Below are positions 23,323-34,131 of a stretch of DNA of 64,000 nt, one piece after another. Location of the stretch: positions 59,994,268 to 60,058,267 of the forward strand of contig CM042145.1 of the NCBI GenBank assembly GCA_023376005.1. The letters run 5' to 3'. Position 1 is the first letter of the stretch, and each line of letters starts with the position of its first letter. A model generated the notes under the pieces. It was not told where the DNA came from. It saw nothing but the letters and a program-made list of their open reading frames with translations, and did not search any database. Both the position numbers and the translations under genes were made by a program. This DNA is from Doryteuthis pealeii (lineage: Eukaryota > Mollusca > Cephalopoda > Myopsida > Loliginidae).

Positions 23323-23900
23323 TAACGCAACTGATTTTAATTTTGTATTTTCCAATGTTGGCGCCATTTTAATTCCATTAGAAGGAGCTGATTGGAAATA
23401 AAGAAAGATCTTACGCAACATACTGAAAATTGAATTCTTACTTCTCTGAAAAAAAAAATGTTTATTTTTTTGTGGTGTAAAGAATGTCTGAGACAACAAC
23501 AGACGTTTAAGAAGAAAAATCGTTTAGAAGGAGAACAAACAAAAAATGAACTGATAAAAATAGTTATTCACACTTTGCGCTTAAAAAATACTTTGAAAAA
23601 GAAAATTTCCTTATCTGATGCAAAATATTTCGTAAGACAAATGTTACGAAATCGATGACTTTTTTTGAGAGAGACATAGTGGTTATCAGATAAGAAAATG
23701 GAGCCGATGAACAGGGTTCGATCTCCGGTTGAGGCTACTAAAATTCACTTCCTCCCACTAACCTTGACATGAACAAGAATTAATCTTTTCTTCCTACAAC
23801 TATGCGAAAAAAATAGCTAGAATACATTTGGTGGGCAACTGGTCTTGGAGATGCATACTTCTGAATTAAAACATTGAAACCAACATTATCTTTTGTTAAA
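23323..23900. other. Unassigned DNA
   Basis: No gene. A box-B-like GGGTTCGATCTCC at 23716 has no tRNA context. Confidence 0.5.
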
Positions 23901-23909
23901 GTATTGTTA

Positions 23910-24571
23910 GGATTGGCTAGAATACACAGAAGAGTCCTGAAGACGTGTTGGACTTGTTGTCACTTGGAGTCCGGTAAAAGATCATTAGCTAGAACTGGTG
24001 TGAAAAACTCACAAGGATCCACTGGGAATTATGCAAAAAATTTAATTTTGACCACGCAACAAAATGGTATATGCATAAACCAGAATCTGTTCTTGAGAAC
24101 GAAACACATAAAATTCTCTGGGTCTTTGAAATAAAAACAGATCACCTTATCCCAGCAAGAAGACCCTAACCTAGTGTTGATAAACAAAAAGAAGGAACTT
24201 GTCAACTGGTGGATTTTGCAGTTCCAGCAGATCACAGGGTAAAGCTAAAGGAAAATGAAAAAAAAATGGACAAATATCTGAACCTTGCCAGAGAACTGAA
24301 AAAGTTATGGAATATGAAAGTGAAAGTTATACCAATTGTAGTCCCAAAATGATTGGAAAAGAGTTTGGAAAATTTGGAAATCAGAGGAAGAATTGAAACC
24401 ATTCAGAACACTGCACTGCTGCAATCTGACAGAATACTCAGAAGAGTCCTGGAGACCTGAGGAGACTTGCTGTCACTCAGACTCAGTGAAAGATAATCAG
24501 CTAACACTGATGTAAAACTCAAAAGGAGTAAATAATAATAATAATAAATAATAATAATAATAATAATAATA
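23910..24571 (+). pseudogene. Dong/R4-like LINE C-terminus, decayed copy with (TAA)n tail
   Basis: A 3' tail piece (about 23920-24010, GTCCTGAAGACG..GGTGTGAAAAACTC) abuts an RLE-domain segment. The latter has KWYMHKPESVLENETHKIL-like codons, then ARRP, a stop, and the CQLVDFAVPADHR region broken by frame changes. Then come the conserved tail (KYLNLARELKKLWNMKVKV, RRVLET) and TAA repeats (24531-24571). R4-clade elements carry a restriction-like endonuclease after the RT, and Dong is known to sit in TAA repeats. No RT remains. Confidence 0.8.
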
Positions 24572-24573
24572 AT

Positions 24574-25173
24574 GTGTGGAGACAGAAACTAAATGGTTTA
24601 TCCTATTATAAGCGAATGCAGCAAACTAGCACAAAAGGAAGTACAAGACTATGTACGACTGGGGGAGAAAGTTAATCCACTGGGAATTGTGTCAGAAATT
24701 CAATTTTCTTCATTCTCCTAAATGGTATATAAAAAAATAGGAATCTGTCATAGGCAAGGAGACGCAAAAATCCTTTTTGAGATACAAACGGTTCCCCAAA
24801 TTCTAGGTAGCAGACCAGAGCTAGTCTTAATTATCAATAAGAAGAAAACGTGCCATCTCGCGGAAGGTAAAAGAAAACGAAAATATAGACAAATATTTGG
24901 ACCTGAACAGAGAGGTGACAAAAAGTGTAGAACATGAAGGTAAAGGTCCTACCAATTGTAATTGAGGTCATTGGAAAGGTCACTAAGGGTCTGGAAAAGA
25001 TTCTGGAAGAATTGGAAATCCGAAGAAGAATCGAAACCATCCAAAGTACAGATGTGTTTAAATCAGTTAGAATACTCAGAAGAGTTCTGGAGACTTGAAA
25101 AGATTTGTTGTGACTCGGCCTCCAGTGAACCACCGACTTAAGCACGTGTGAAATACCTTAATAATAATAATAA
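24574..25173 (+). pseudogene. Dong/R4-like LINE C-terminus, decayed copy with (TAA)n tail
   Basis: Begins inside the zinc-knuckle region (MCGDRN..YPIISECSKLAQKE), continues through a damaged RLE domain (RPELVLIINKKKTCHLAE) and the C-terminal tail (KGLEKILEELEIRRRIET, RRVLET), and ends in TAA repeats (25160-25173). The repeat is cut there by a Helitron. Confidence 0.8.
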
Positions 25174-25674
25174 CTAGCAGGAACTGTGGACATACCACAG
25201 TATGATAATTTAATCATTACAACATTTAATGTTTACTTGAGAGCTACTGAAAAATAGTTCAATGTGTAAAAAGTGTAATAATCTTCATCTAACTCCCTCT
25301 CTCACTCATTCTTTCTGTCTTTCGTTGTTTTCATCTTTTCATTATGTTCGATTGAAACAGATTGGCATTATCGCTTCCGCGCGCTGACCTCCACTACATA
25401 TCTTTCCACTACTGTCTTTATTTTTTTCTTATTATATTTTTTCTGCATAACATGTTCTTTTCCTCCCTTTCATTCTGTATAATAAAAACGGAATAGTCCA
25501 TTATTTAGCTGAAGGGGGACATTCATGAGAAATAGGAATTCAGCCCATAAGCAAAACCAGATAATTAGGATTTTAATTTTTGCACTTCACCTTGGACGAT
25601 TTAGACGGTCTCATTTTTAAGCAGAGGGTGGTGCAAGATGATAACGCGCGCACTTTCAAGGAATACGTGTATTC

Positions 25675-25680
<6 letters not shown>
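25174..25680 (-). mobile_element. Helitron C inserted in a TAA microsatellite
   Basis: On the minus strand the 3' end reads hairpin CTGTGGTATGTCCACAG, TTCCTG, CTAG|T, with TAA repeats starting immediately outside. The body matches other C copies (AATAATGGAC..AGCTAAAT; TGTTCGATTGAAACAGATT on the plus strand). The 5' end (..GAATACACGTATTCCTTG) has lost the TCTATATAT start and abuts TAA repeats (25678-25712). About 507 bp, non-coding. Confidence 0.85.
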
Positions 25681-25712
<32 letters not shown>

Positions 25713-25714
<2 letters not shown>

Positions 25715-26490
25715 TCGAACATCAGAAGACATGGACATGGCTAAGAAGGGGAAACCTCAAAAGAGAAACTGAATCTCTGATAATTGCAACACAAGATAAT
25801 GACATAAGGACAAATTACATGAAAGCAAAAATAGATAAGACACAACAGAACAGCAAATGTAGAATGTGTGGGGAAAGAGACGAAATTGTCAATCCCATAA
25901 TAAGTGAATGCAGTAAACTTGCTTAAAAGAGTACAAGACTAGACACGACTGGGTGGGAAAGGTGATTCACTGGGAACTGTGCCAGAAATTCAATTTTCAC
26001 CATTCAACTAATTGGTATATGCACAGGCCTGAATCTGTCCTGGAGAATGAGACACACAAAATTCTCTGGGACTTTGAGGTACATACGGATCACCTAATCT
26101 CGGCTAGGAGACCAGACCTAGTTTTGATTGACAAGAAGAGGAAGACTTGTCATCTCGTTGATTTTGCCGTCCCGGTCATCACAGAGTAAAAATGAAAGAG
26201 AGCGAGAAGATCGACAAATACTTGGACCTTGCCAGAGAACTGAGAAAACTGTGGAACATGAAGGTGATGGTCGTACCTATTGTAATTGGGGCCCTTGAAA
26301 CGATCCCCAGGTGGTTGGAAAAGAGTCTTGATGAATTGGAAATCAGAGGAAGGATCGAGACCATCCAGACTACAGCATCATTGAGATCGGATGGAATACC
26401 CAGAAGAGTCCTGGAGACCTGAGGAGACGTGCTGTCACTCAGCCTCCAGTGAACCACCGGCTACTGCAGGTGTGAAAAACTCGAATGGAG

Positions 26491-26534
<44 letters not shown>
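25713..26534 (+). pseudogene. Dong/R4-like LINE C-terminus, best-preserved copy
   Basis: Translation gives a zinc-knuckle-like KCRMCGERDEIVNPIISEC (the usual His is Pro) and, after one stop, the RLE region. That region contains the PD..D-type motif RRPDLVLI..CHLVDFAVP (about 26110-26175). Then follow a stop and a second open segment (KYLDLARELRKLWNMKV, GRIETIQTTASL, RRVLET at 26420), an untranslated tail and (TAA)n (26494-26534). The RT domain is absent, consistent with 5' truncation by target-primed reverse transcription. Two in-frame stops make it non-functional. Confidence 0.88.
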
Positions 26535-26536
<2 letters not shown>

Positions 26537-27071
26537 TTGATAAACAAAAAAGAAAGAACTTGTCAACTGGTGGATTTTGCAGTTCTGATTTTTAAACTTT
26601 CCAAACTCTTTTCCCAATCCTTTTGGGACTGTTCCAAGTGCACCAACTACAATTGGTATCAATTTGACTTTCATATTCCATAACTTTTTCAGTTCTCTGG
26701 CAAGGTCCAAGTATTTGTCCATTTTTTCATTTTCCTTTAGGTTCACCCTGTAGATCACAGGATGAAGCTAAAGGAAAATGAAAAACATGGACAAATATCT
26801 GGAAATTGCAAGAGAACTGAAAAAGTTATGGAATATGAAAGTCAAATTGATACCAATTGTAGTTGGTGCACTTGGAACATTCCCAAAAGGATTGGAAAAG
26901 GGTTTGGAAAGTTTAAAAATCAGAGAAAGGATTGAAACCATTCAGAACACTGCACTACTGCAATCTGACAGAATACTCAGAAGAGTCCTGGAGACCTGAG
27001 GAGACTTGCTGTCACTCAGACTCCAGTGAAAGATAATTAGCTAACACTGATGTAAAAACTCAAAAGGAGTA

Positions 27072-27107
<36 letters not shown>
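26535..27107 (+). pseudogene. Dong/R4-like copy carrying an inverted internal duplication
   Basis: Opens with LINKKERTCQLVDFAV (26535-26583), directly in the TAA array. Then 26584-26740 is an inverted copy of the downstream segment 26768-26925. After a 27-bp spacer the normal order resumes (KLKENEK.., ELKKLWNMKVKLIPIVVGAL, RRVLET), ending in (TAA)n (27071-27107). The minus-strand 87-residue frame is the inverted arm. Confidence 0.85.
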
Positions 27108-27366
27108 CTTGACCTAGCCAGAGAATTGAAAAAGCTATGGAATATGAGGGGGACATTGATACCAATTGTATTTGGTCCACTTGGAAAGGTCCCAAAAAGT
27201 TTGGAAAAAGATTAGAGGAACTGAGAATCAGAGGAAGAATTTATACCATCCAGATAAGTGCATTGTTGCAAACGGCCAGTATACTCAGAAGAGTCCTGGA
27301 GACCTGAGGAGACTTGCTGTCACTCAGACTCCAGCAAAAGTCCATCTGCTAACGCTGATGTGAAAA

Positions 27367-27410
<44 letters not shown>
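27108..27410 (+). pseudogene. Dong/R4-like 3' end, short copy
   Basis: Only the last about 260 bp of the element: RELKKLWNMRGTLIPIVFG-like codons, RRVLET, the CTTGCTGTCACTCAGACTCC tail and (TAA)n at 27368-27410. It starts directly in the previous TAA array. Confidence 0.83.
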
Positions 27411-27412
<2 letters not shown>

Positions 27413-27534
27413 CAATTGAGACCATCCAGACTACTGTACTACTGCAATCGGCTGGAATACTCAGAAGAGTCCTGGAGACTTGTTGTCATTCAAATTCGAG
27501 TAAAAGACCATCTGCTATCGCTGGTGTGAAGAAC

Positions 27535-27583
<49 letters not shown>
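27411..27583 (+). pseudogene. Dong/R4-like 3' end, shortest copy of the cluster
   Basis: About 120 bp of the element 3' end (IETIQTTVLLQSAGILRRV-like codons and tail), bounded on both sides by TAA arrays (27368-27410; 27533-27583). Confidence 0.82.
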
Positions 27584-27584
<1 letters not shown>

Positions 27585-28559
27585 TTTTGATGTTTACACG
27601 AAATTATCTTTAAATAACGGTCTGTAAAAAAAAGACGAAATTATTCTTGTTAGAAAAATCATACTTGATTTCAGACTGAGATTAAAAATACAGCAAGTAA
27701 ATACTCGATAATTTTCAACTGTTTTTCTTTGTTTTTGTTTTTTTGTTTTTTAATCTCAGATATTTAACATTGCTTTCATCTTTAGATTTTCTTACAAATT
27801 CTTTGCTTTAAGTTTCTTTTCGTTGTAAAAAAAAATGTCATATTGTTCAGCGCGTTTATCAAAGTGACGCTTACTCGCTTTAATTCGGTTTTTATTTTTA
27901 ATCAAAGGCGAAAGAAACGAAAGGAGAATTAGAATTAAATTTACTTTTAGTTCTAAGCGATGTCGAACACTCCCTTCGCGAACTTTCTCTTAGGTCTTTT
28001 GTCTCTGGCAGAACTTGAAGTGTCCGCGTCACGTTGGAGAGCCGATGTTGAAAGGCTTGCGACATTGGCTTCACTCCAAAAGTTCAAAATTGAATCAACG
28101 TCCGTCTGATTCTTGTATATTCGATGGCCGCCTTAACAGCACAAGAAACCAAGACGATAGTGACGTCAAATAATCATCCAACCCCTCCCCCATTCACAGA
28201 TTCTCTTTCTTTTCTTTTCATTTAGATTGTTGAGCGATTGCAAGGAGTGAGGCGTTATTCATATGAAACGCCTTCATACGAGAAATGGCTTTGGGTTAAA
28301 ACCAATCTGCTATATTGCATATACGTGGGTGAGTGTGTAAAATCAGCAACTTATTTCCAGGGTAGGAATTCTCCCAGCGACACGTGCCCTCTCGTCTGAA
28401 AGGGGGCGAAAACCGGGTTTATTGCCGACGGAACTAAGCAATTTTTGTCCTCCACCCCGCGGGAGTTTTGATTCGTGAGGGGTATCTCATAAACTAAGTC
28501 GACCTAATATTACGTTTTCGCCTCGCGGGTAACAAAAATCAATACCTATATTGCATATG
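27584..28559. other. Unassigned DNA; GC-richer at 27960-28550
   Basis: No open frame of note and no repeat recognised. The segment 28370-28550 is unusually G- and C-rich for this window and could be a remnant exon, LTR or unknown repeat. I cannot decide. Confidence 0.45.
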
Positions 28560-28841
28560 TAGATAGGTGCATTGTGTAATGGTTAGAGTCGTAAGAAATG
28601 GGCTAGTTTTCATGATTTAAAATCCTGAACGAGGCTGTCTGCATTTCACACAGCGTTAATACATTTGGGAATAATATGCATCAAACTACTCTCACTCCAG
28701 CTATGGGTAAATAGTAGAGCAAAATGGGCTCTTTAATCCTGGATAGGTAAACAATCTAGGAGAAGGAAAACTCTGAATTTAATCCTGTTAAAATCCGCTT
28801 AAGAAATTGACCTTGTGTCACAACCTACTTATGTGGAGGGA
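28560..28841 (+). mobile_element. SINE-T1, full length, plus strand
   Basis: Head GTGCATTGTGTAATGGTTAG (box A) and a box-B-like AAAATCCTGAA, then the body in standard order to CTTATGTGGAGGGA. It joins directly to the 140-bp tandem unit. Confidence 0.85.
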
Positions 28842-29145
28842 TTGATATGCCGTAAAACAAACAAACCAAATCAAATGACGTTAATGAAAATTATTTATAC
28901 CAATTTGAAGATATTAAGAACTTGAAACATAGAAAATTTTATCAAAATTACTTGTTTCGGCATTAAATGACCCGAAAAGGGTTGATATGCCGTAAAACAA
29001 ACAAAGCAAACCAAAAAAAGTTAATGAAAATTATTTATACCAATTTGAAGATATTAACAACTTGAAACATAGAAACCTTTATCAAAATTACCTGCTTCGG
29101 TATTAAATGACCCAAAATGTGTTGATATGCCGGAAAAAAAAACCA
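28842..29145 (+). repeat. 140-bp tandem repeat ending in retroposon H hairpin
   Basis: TTGATATGCC(G) recurs at 28842, 28982 and 29122, an exact 140-bp period. Units contain TTAATGAAAATTATTTATAC, GAAGATATTAA.AACTTG and CGG(C/T)ATTAAATGACCC. Each unit ends with the 3' hairpin of retroposon H plus an (AAAC)-rich tail. Confidence 0.88.
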
Positions 29146-29737
29146 AACCAAACCAAATCTCAGCTTAGTTGAGCACAATAAAAATGAGGATCAACATTTT
29201 TTCCCAATTTCTATATGAGGTAGTGAGAAAATCAGAATTGGATATTCTCATTTTGTTTGGGTTTGGCGGTTATTGACTTACTTCAGATGTATTTTGTCAT
29301 CATCATCATCATCATCAATACAACCCATTTCAAAAGTTCAATTTCTAAAGACAAACAGGGATGACTTGTAAATGTTCAGTATTTATGTGTGCACATTAGG
29401 TTGTGTGAATGGGATTATATTACTACATTTAAGAGCGTCAATTGAAAGACACTGGGAAGACCCAGGAAGACTCACAAGAACTCTACTTATGACATACGCA
29501 ATGTGAGAATGATATTGGAAGTTATTCAAGGTCAGTAGAGGTCAGTTTGGTGCCCAAACATTGGAAGAAATTCATTTTATATTTGAATTTCTACCATTCT
29601 TTTATGAAAAGTACAATGATTTATTATAATAGGAATAATTTTTATGAGCTTTTGCTGTTTTTGAATCAGATATCACTTCATAACACATGGCAAAATTTAT
29701 GTTGGTTATTCTTGGGTTATATCCTTAAAGATTCATA
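29146..29737. other. Unassigned DNA with (CAT)n at 29299-29319
   Basis: No gene. A short CAT microsatellite is present. The 76-codon frame at 29547 has no recognised motif. Confidence 0.5.
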
Positions 29738-30218
29738 CTTGCTGGACCTGTGGATATACCACAGTATGATAATTTAATTATTGCAACGTTTGATATGTTT
29801 ACGTAAGACCTATTCAATATGTAAAAAGTATACTAATCTCGATATAACTCTATCTCACCTTTTTTTCTTTTCTTTTTTCATTATGTTCGATTGAAACAGA
29901 TTAGCTTTTCCGCTTCCACGCGCTCACACCCTCTCTCTATATTTCCCTAACTCTCTTTATTTTTATTATGTTTTTGCTTTGTAGCATGTTCATTATCCCA
30001 TTTCGTTCTTTATAATTAAAACGGAATGGTCCATTATTTAGCTGAGGTGATGGCACTCATAAGAATTAAGAATTCGGCAGAACAGCAACACCAGATAATC
30101 AGGATTTACATTTTTGCATTTAATCTTGGACAATCTGGACGGTCTCATTTTTAACAAGAGAGTTTTTGCAAGATGATAACGGTCGTACTTTTAAGGAACA
30201 CGAGTATTGATATATTTA
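29738..30218 (-). mobile_element. Helitron C
   Basis: The minus-strand 3' end has hairpin CTGTGGTATATCCACAG followed by GTCCAG and CAAG|T (the usual CTAG changed by one base). The 5' end reads TATATCAATACTCGTGTTCC. The body aligns with 25174-25680. Confidence 0.82.
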
Positions 30219-30397
30219 GTTTTTGCTGGTTTTTCATTACCTAACACTTACTTCACATTTCACATGACCATAATGGTTATTCTTTGGATATATCATAAAT
30301 ACATTTGATATTAGCATCCTCAGAGAGAAGGTGTAAAGATGTGTATCCAGAATCCTTGTCATCTTAAAAGGCTATATTCGTTTGTTTGTTTGTTTGT

Positions 30398-30862
30398 TTT
30401 CTTTTCCGGCATATCAACCACAGTGGGTAATTTAATGCCGGCAAAGTTGAAAGATTCGTAGCCATATTTTCGAAGAAAATTTTTTAAACTTAATTTTTTT
30501 TTTTTGTAAACAAATCTTATAATTAGCCCATAGATGAGACCCTAACAGGTACTACCACTCTGGGACAGAGTGGAACTGGGAGCAATGGTGATGAAGAACT
30601 GGAAACTTACCATCAGTTAGTGTAACATCATGTCCAGGACATGAAGATCCTCATCCACCACTTTCTGGCACCCATATGATAAAAAGTGTTGGGCTTTGCA
30701 TAGGTGCAATATGGTTGGGACAATCTTATTGGTGCTAGGGCTTGACGTGACCAGCCGATTGATTGGAGGAGGCGTCCCCGACCGTGTGTCTAGCCTAAGT
30801 AAGGACCCAAGCATAGTGTTGCATGTCATGGACTGCTCATCCACAAGGATTCCACCCTCAAG
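30398..30862 (-). mobile_element. Retroposon H
   Basis: The 3' hairpin CCGGCAT..ATGCCGG has an extra C-G pair compared with other copies. The CCCATAGATGAGACCCTAAC block, the CAGAGTGGA block and GCTTGACGTGACCAGCCGAT follow. It is 5' truncated. Confidence 0.85.
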
Positions 30863-31211
30863 CAGGGTTAGACTACATTAGTTTTGGTCTGGGTATTAGA
30901 TTATGTTTCACTGTAACAACTACTTGTTTGTCATTTGTGTTAGAAATATATTAAAGTATATAGTCTAACAGTAATATATTCAAGCAATTATTTTCAGGCT
31001 AAGTTGTTGATTTGAATTGATGGCAATTTCCTTCATTCAGTCAAAGGTTTAACCTTTTCTTAATGAAAATAATGAAGATGATCCGATGTTGTAATTTGAT
31101 ACAAGGTCTCATTACGATTCAGCAGCCAATTTCTCTATTTGTCAACAAAGTCACAAGAGAATTGTTTTGCATAAGAGAAACAAATAAAACGTTAACTCTG
31201 CCACAAAGAAA

Positions 31212-31214
<3 letters not shown>
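30863..31214. other. Unassigned DNA
   Basis: No gene or repeat recognised. (TA)n follows at 31215-31262. Confidence 0.5.
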
Positions 31215-31262
<48 letters not shown>

Positions 31263-31264
<2 letters not shown>

Positions 31265-31604
31265 GATCCTTTCCGTCTACTATGGACGATGGCGTAGTGT
31301 CCAAAATAAAAAATAAAAAATTCATCTGCATCTACGCAAGTGACTCTGCAGGCCAATTCTTGAGTGACAGTCTTTGGTGCACTGAATGCACACAAACTGT
31401 GATACTTTGTGGGGCTGCTGGCTTTTCTCTCTTTTTTTGGCTCTATTTTCTGACGAGGCTACTCTCCTCTCTGCCTCGCCCCTTGCTTAACGTTGAGGCA
31501 CCAGGCCGCTCTATTTTTGCATCTAACTCCCACGTGTTTGTATCAATATGGCATATCCTCATAGCTCTCCTGCAGACATCTTTAAATCGTAGGCGTGGTT
31601 AAGT
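31263..31604 (-). pseudogene. LINE 3' end (C-terminal zinc-finger region), broken
   Basis: Minus-strand reading gives FKDVCRRAMRICHIDTNTW, a Lys/Arg-rich segment with a stop, then a region corresponding to a C..C..H..H finger (out of frame in places). It ends in non-coding sequence abutting a TA run. I recognise the KDVCKR..IDTNTWE pattern as the C-terminus of a common animal non-LTR element. Frameshifts and stops disable it. Confidence 0.72.
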
Positions 31605-31800
31605 AAAAGTAAGACCAAAGTCATGGCACAAAACGTGCACTCTCTTCTAAACATCAATATTGATGGATGCAACCTTGAATCTGCGGAGAGTTTCAAGTAC
31701 CTCGGGTCCACCATCTCAAACTCAGTCTCCTTTGATTCTGAAGTCAATAATAGCGAAAGCAGCAGCAGTCATGGCCAAACTGAGAAGAGAGTCTGGATTA
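31605..31800 (+). pseudogene. Inverted upstream (RT) part of the same LINE
   Basis: Plus-strand reading gives SKTKVMAQNVHSLLNINI, FKYLGSTISNSVSFDSE and, in a second frame, KAAAVMAKLRRE. This is the region after the catalytic RT core of animal LINEs. It normally lies 5' of the fragment at 31263-31604 but is in opposite orientation here. Confidence 0.75.
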
Positions 31801-31899
31801 AGAAGAAGTAAAAACCCATCTCTTCTCCCTTACTCCTCTTCCCATTATATACCCAATGTGAAGTGGGTATATAATATAATGTCCAGAGTACAACCTTGT

Positions 31900-32019
31900 T
31901 GAGAATAGTGAGAATAATCAGAAGAGTCCTGGAAATCTGAGAAGACTTGCTGTCACGCAAACTCAAGTGAGAACCACTAGTTCCTACTGTGCAAACAATG
32001 ATAATTATTATTATTATAA
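31900..32019 (+). pseudogene. Dong/R4-like 3' end, isolated copy
   Basis: AATCAGAAGAGTCCTGGAAA.., the CTTGCTGTCACGCAAACTC tail and an ATTATT-type run (32003-32018). It matches the 24-27 kb cluster and ends where a Helitron A begins. Confidence 0.75.
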
Positions 32020-32556
32020 CATGCAAAAATATGCGCCCTCCGTAAGTATATAATTGTTGATGTATTGAAATATATTAAATTAGAAAGACTAACGAAATTA
32101 AACAAGAACGCATATAAAAAGATTATACTTATTTTAATTATATTTAATTGGCTACTATATAAAATAATTAAAATCTTGATCTTAATACGTTGGAGAATGA
32201 AACAACAATATTAGAGATCAATAACACCAAGTAATTATTTATTAAACTCGATTTTGTTAAAACCAGTATACAAATTAACCGCACCATATATCACGTAAAC
32301 CTTTATTTCTTAGTGATATATAACACACATTGCAGGATTTTAAACGCACCAATAACACGGGTTATTTAGAGGCAAATCTAACTCGGATCGACATAGAGAC
32401 ATCATATATAAATACAATTTATTCTATGTATTAATGATTTTGACTATAGATTAAATACTCATTGATAAACTTACGCATTTTCTGAGGGTATTGTGAAGTA
32501 AGCAGTGACGTAGTTTCGGTTACATACTGAGATACAGACTTTCCATTATGATAAGA
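32020..32556 (-). mobile_element. Helitron A (long subfamily)
   Basis: Minus strand starts A|TCTTATCATAATGGAAAG and ends GGAGGGCGCATATTTTTG with CATG in place of CTAG. It is uninterrupted at the position where 12576-13580 carries a nested element. Confidence 0.83.
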
Positions 32557-32589
32557 TAAGTAGTAATAAAAATAATTTTTCGTTTATAA

Positions 32590-33037
32590 TCTATTAATAA
32601 TGGAGATTGTCTGTATTTCTGTCAGTAACAAAAACTACGTCACAATATTCTTATGTTATATACACCCAAAATTTGAGTAAGCAATTTTAAAGATTGTTTT
32701 TTACTCATCCTTTTCTTTTTACAGTAACAAGAAGTTAACTACAAAGTTTACAAATAAATAAATACCTACGATTCTGTGTAAAATTGATGTGGAAAATATT
32801 CAAAATAATTGTTTGATTATTACATGCATGCAACATTTTATTAGAAAGGGACGGGGCTCAGTTTTCATTTCAAATTGTTTTATTTATTTATTTATTTTTT
32901 ATTCCTTTAATAAATATGAGGATTTTGCTTACTTATGATAAAAACCCTCTGACATTGAATTTTTAACTCCTACCCTCTCAGGCAATGTCTTTCAAAAATT
33001 AATTTTTACGACACCCGGAGGGTGTTTTCCGTTGCTA
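32590..33037 (+). mobile_element. Helitron A variant
   Basis: Starts A|TCTATTAATAATGGAGAT and ends with hairpin ACACCCGGAGGGTGT, TTTCCGTTG and CTAT. The interior is diverged. Confidence 0.75.
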
Positions 33038-33548
33038 TTATTAATAATAAACAGACTAATATTATTTCGTTTTTTTCTGCACCAAGATAAGAGAAGTAAA
33101 GATACTACACTCTAATCCCAAATATTGATTTAAACTAATGAGGAATTTACAATACTCGATAGACGTGTAATCTACTGATGAAACAACGATGTATTGCGTT
33201 ATACGTGCTTTTATCTATTATTCATAAACATAGCATGTGTGTAGCAATATAAAAGTTGTATCGAATCCAGGCAAGTAGATAATGTATGAACCTTGTTCTC
33301 ATGAATTACGGCATGCGTCACTCACAGAGATACTATATGTACAATTTGGGATGAAAAACATACACTGAACATGCAATCAAAATAAATTGAAAAAAAAACA
33401 GGGTTTCTTAAAAAATGACTTAGTCTAATAATATAGTCAATTCTTACTCAAATGATCTAAAATTTTAATAAAGTATGTAAAAACTAAGTTTAAGTTTTCA
33501 TTTATTTCCCAAAGGTAACGATAACATTCACTAGCAATGAAAAGGTAT
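33038..33548. other. Unassigned DNA
   Basis: No gene or repeat recognised. Confidence 0.5.
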
Positions 33549-34131
33549 TGTTACATAATAATTGGAACCCTAATACATTTTTAAGGTAGTGTAGAAATCA
33601 TTATGGCGATCAGTACAGCTGATGGCCTTGAGAGTGAGTGACAATGCTTGACCTCACTCTGACCTTGCCTTGCGGGATAAACCGTGAGAACCGGGAACCC
33701 CGATAGAAGGCCCTTCCGGTTTAAGGAGTAAGCAACTCAGTTAGTTAGAGTTAGAACTTAGAAGCCGAGCTAGCAAGATGTAAGGATCCGCGCGCATTGT
33801 CTGGTCTGGGGATTTATGAATAAAGTAACATCAACATGAATCGAAGTCTTGTGTTTATTACTAAAAACTAACAATGACACAGGGCTTCTGATAAGAAGTG
33901 ATCCCCAACAGAAACCAGACCCGGAATCCTCAATAGAAGACCAGACGAGACCTTAGAAGATATACCAGACCAAGATAGATGATAGACGATCAGAAGCAAA
34001 GCCGGCCAGAAGAATAGACGACCAGAGTAACAAGTAAGAAAGGTATATACGTTATATAGATGTGGCTTAGTGAAAAGACCAGTATGTAACATATACCTAT
34101 TTAGTGCCGGTAAAGAAGGCGCTATGCAACA
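33549..34131 (+). mobile_element. Solo-LTR-like unit (family 3) with 4-bp TSD
   Basis: TGTTACATAATAATTGG to GCGCTATGCAACA, flanked by GTAT on both sides (33545-33548 and 34132-34135). AATAAAG lies at 33820. It aligns with 19049-19543. No internal coding region is present. Confidence 0.87.

Noticed and set aside
24531..27583. CRISPR-like array from regularly spaced TAA runs
   Set aside because: Spacing is irregular and the spacers are related LINE fragments; animal nuclear DNA.
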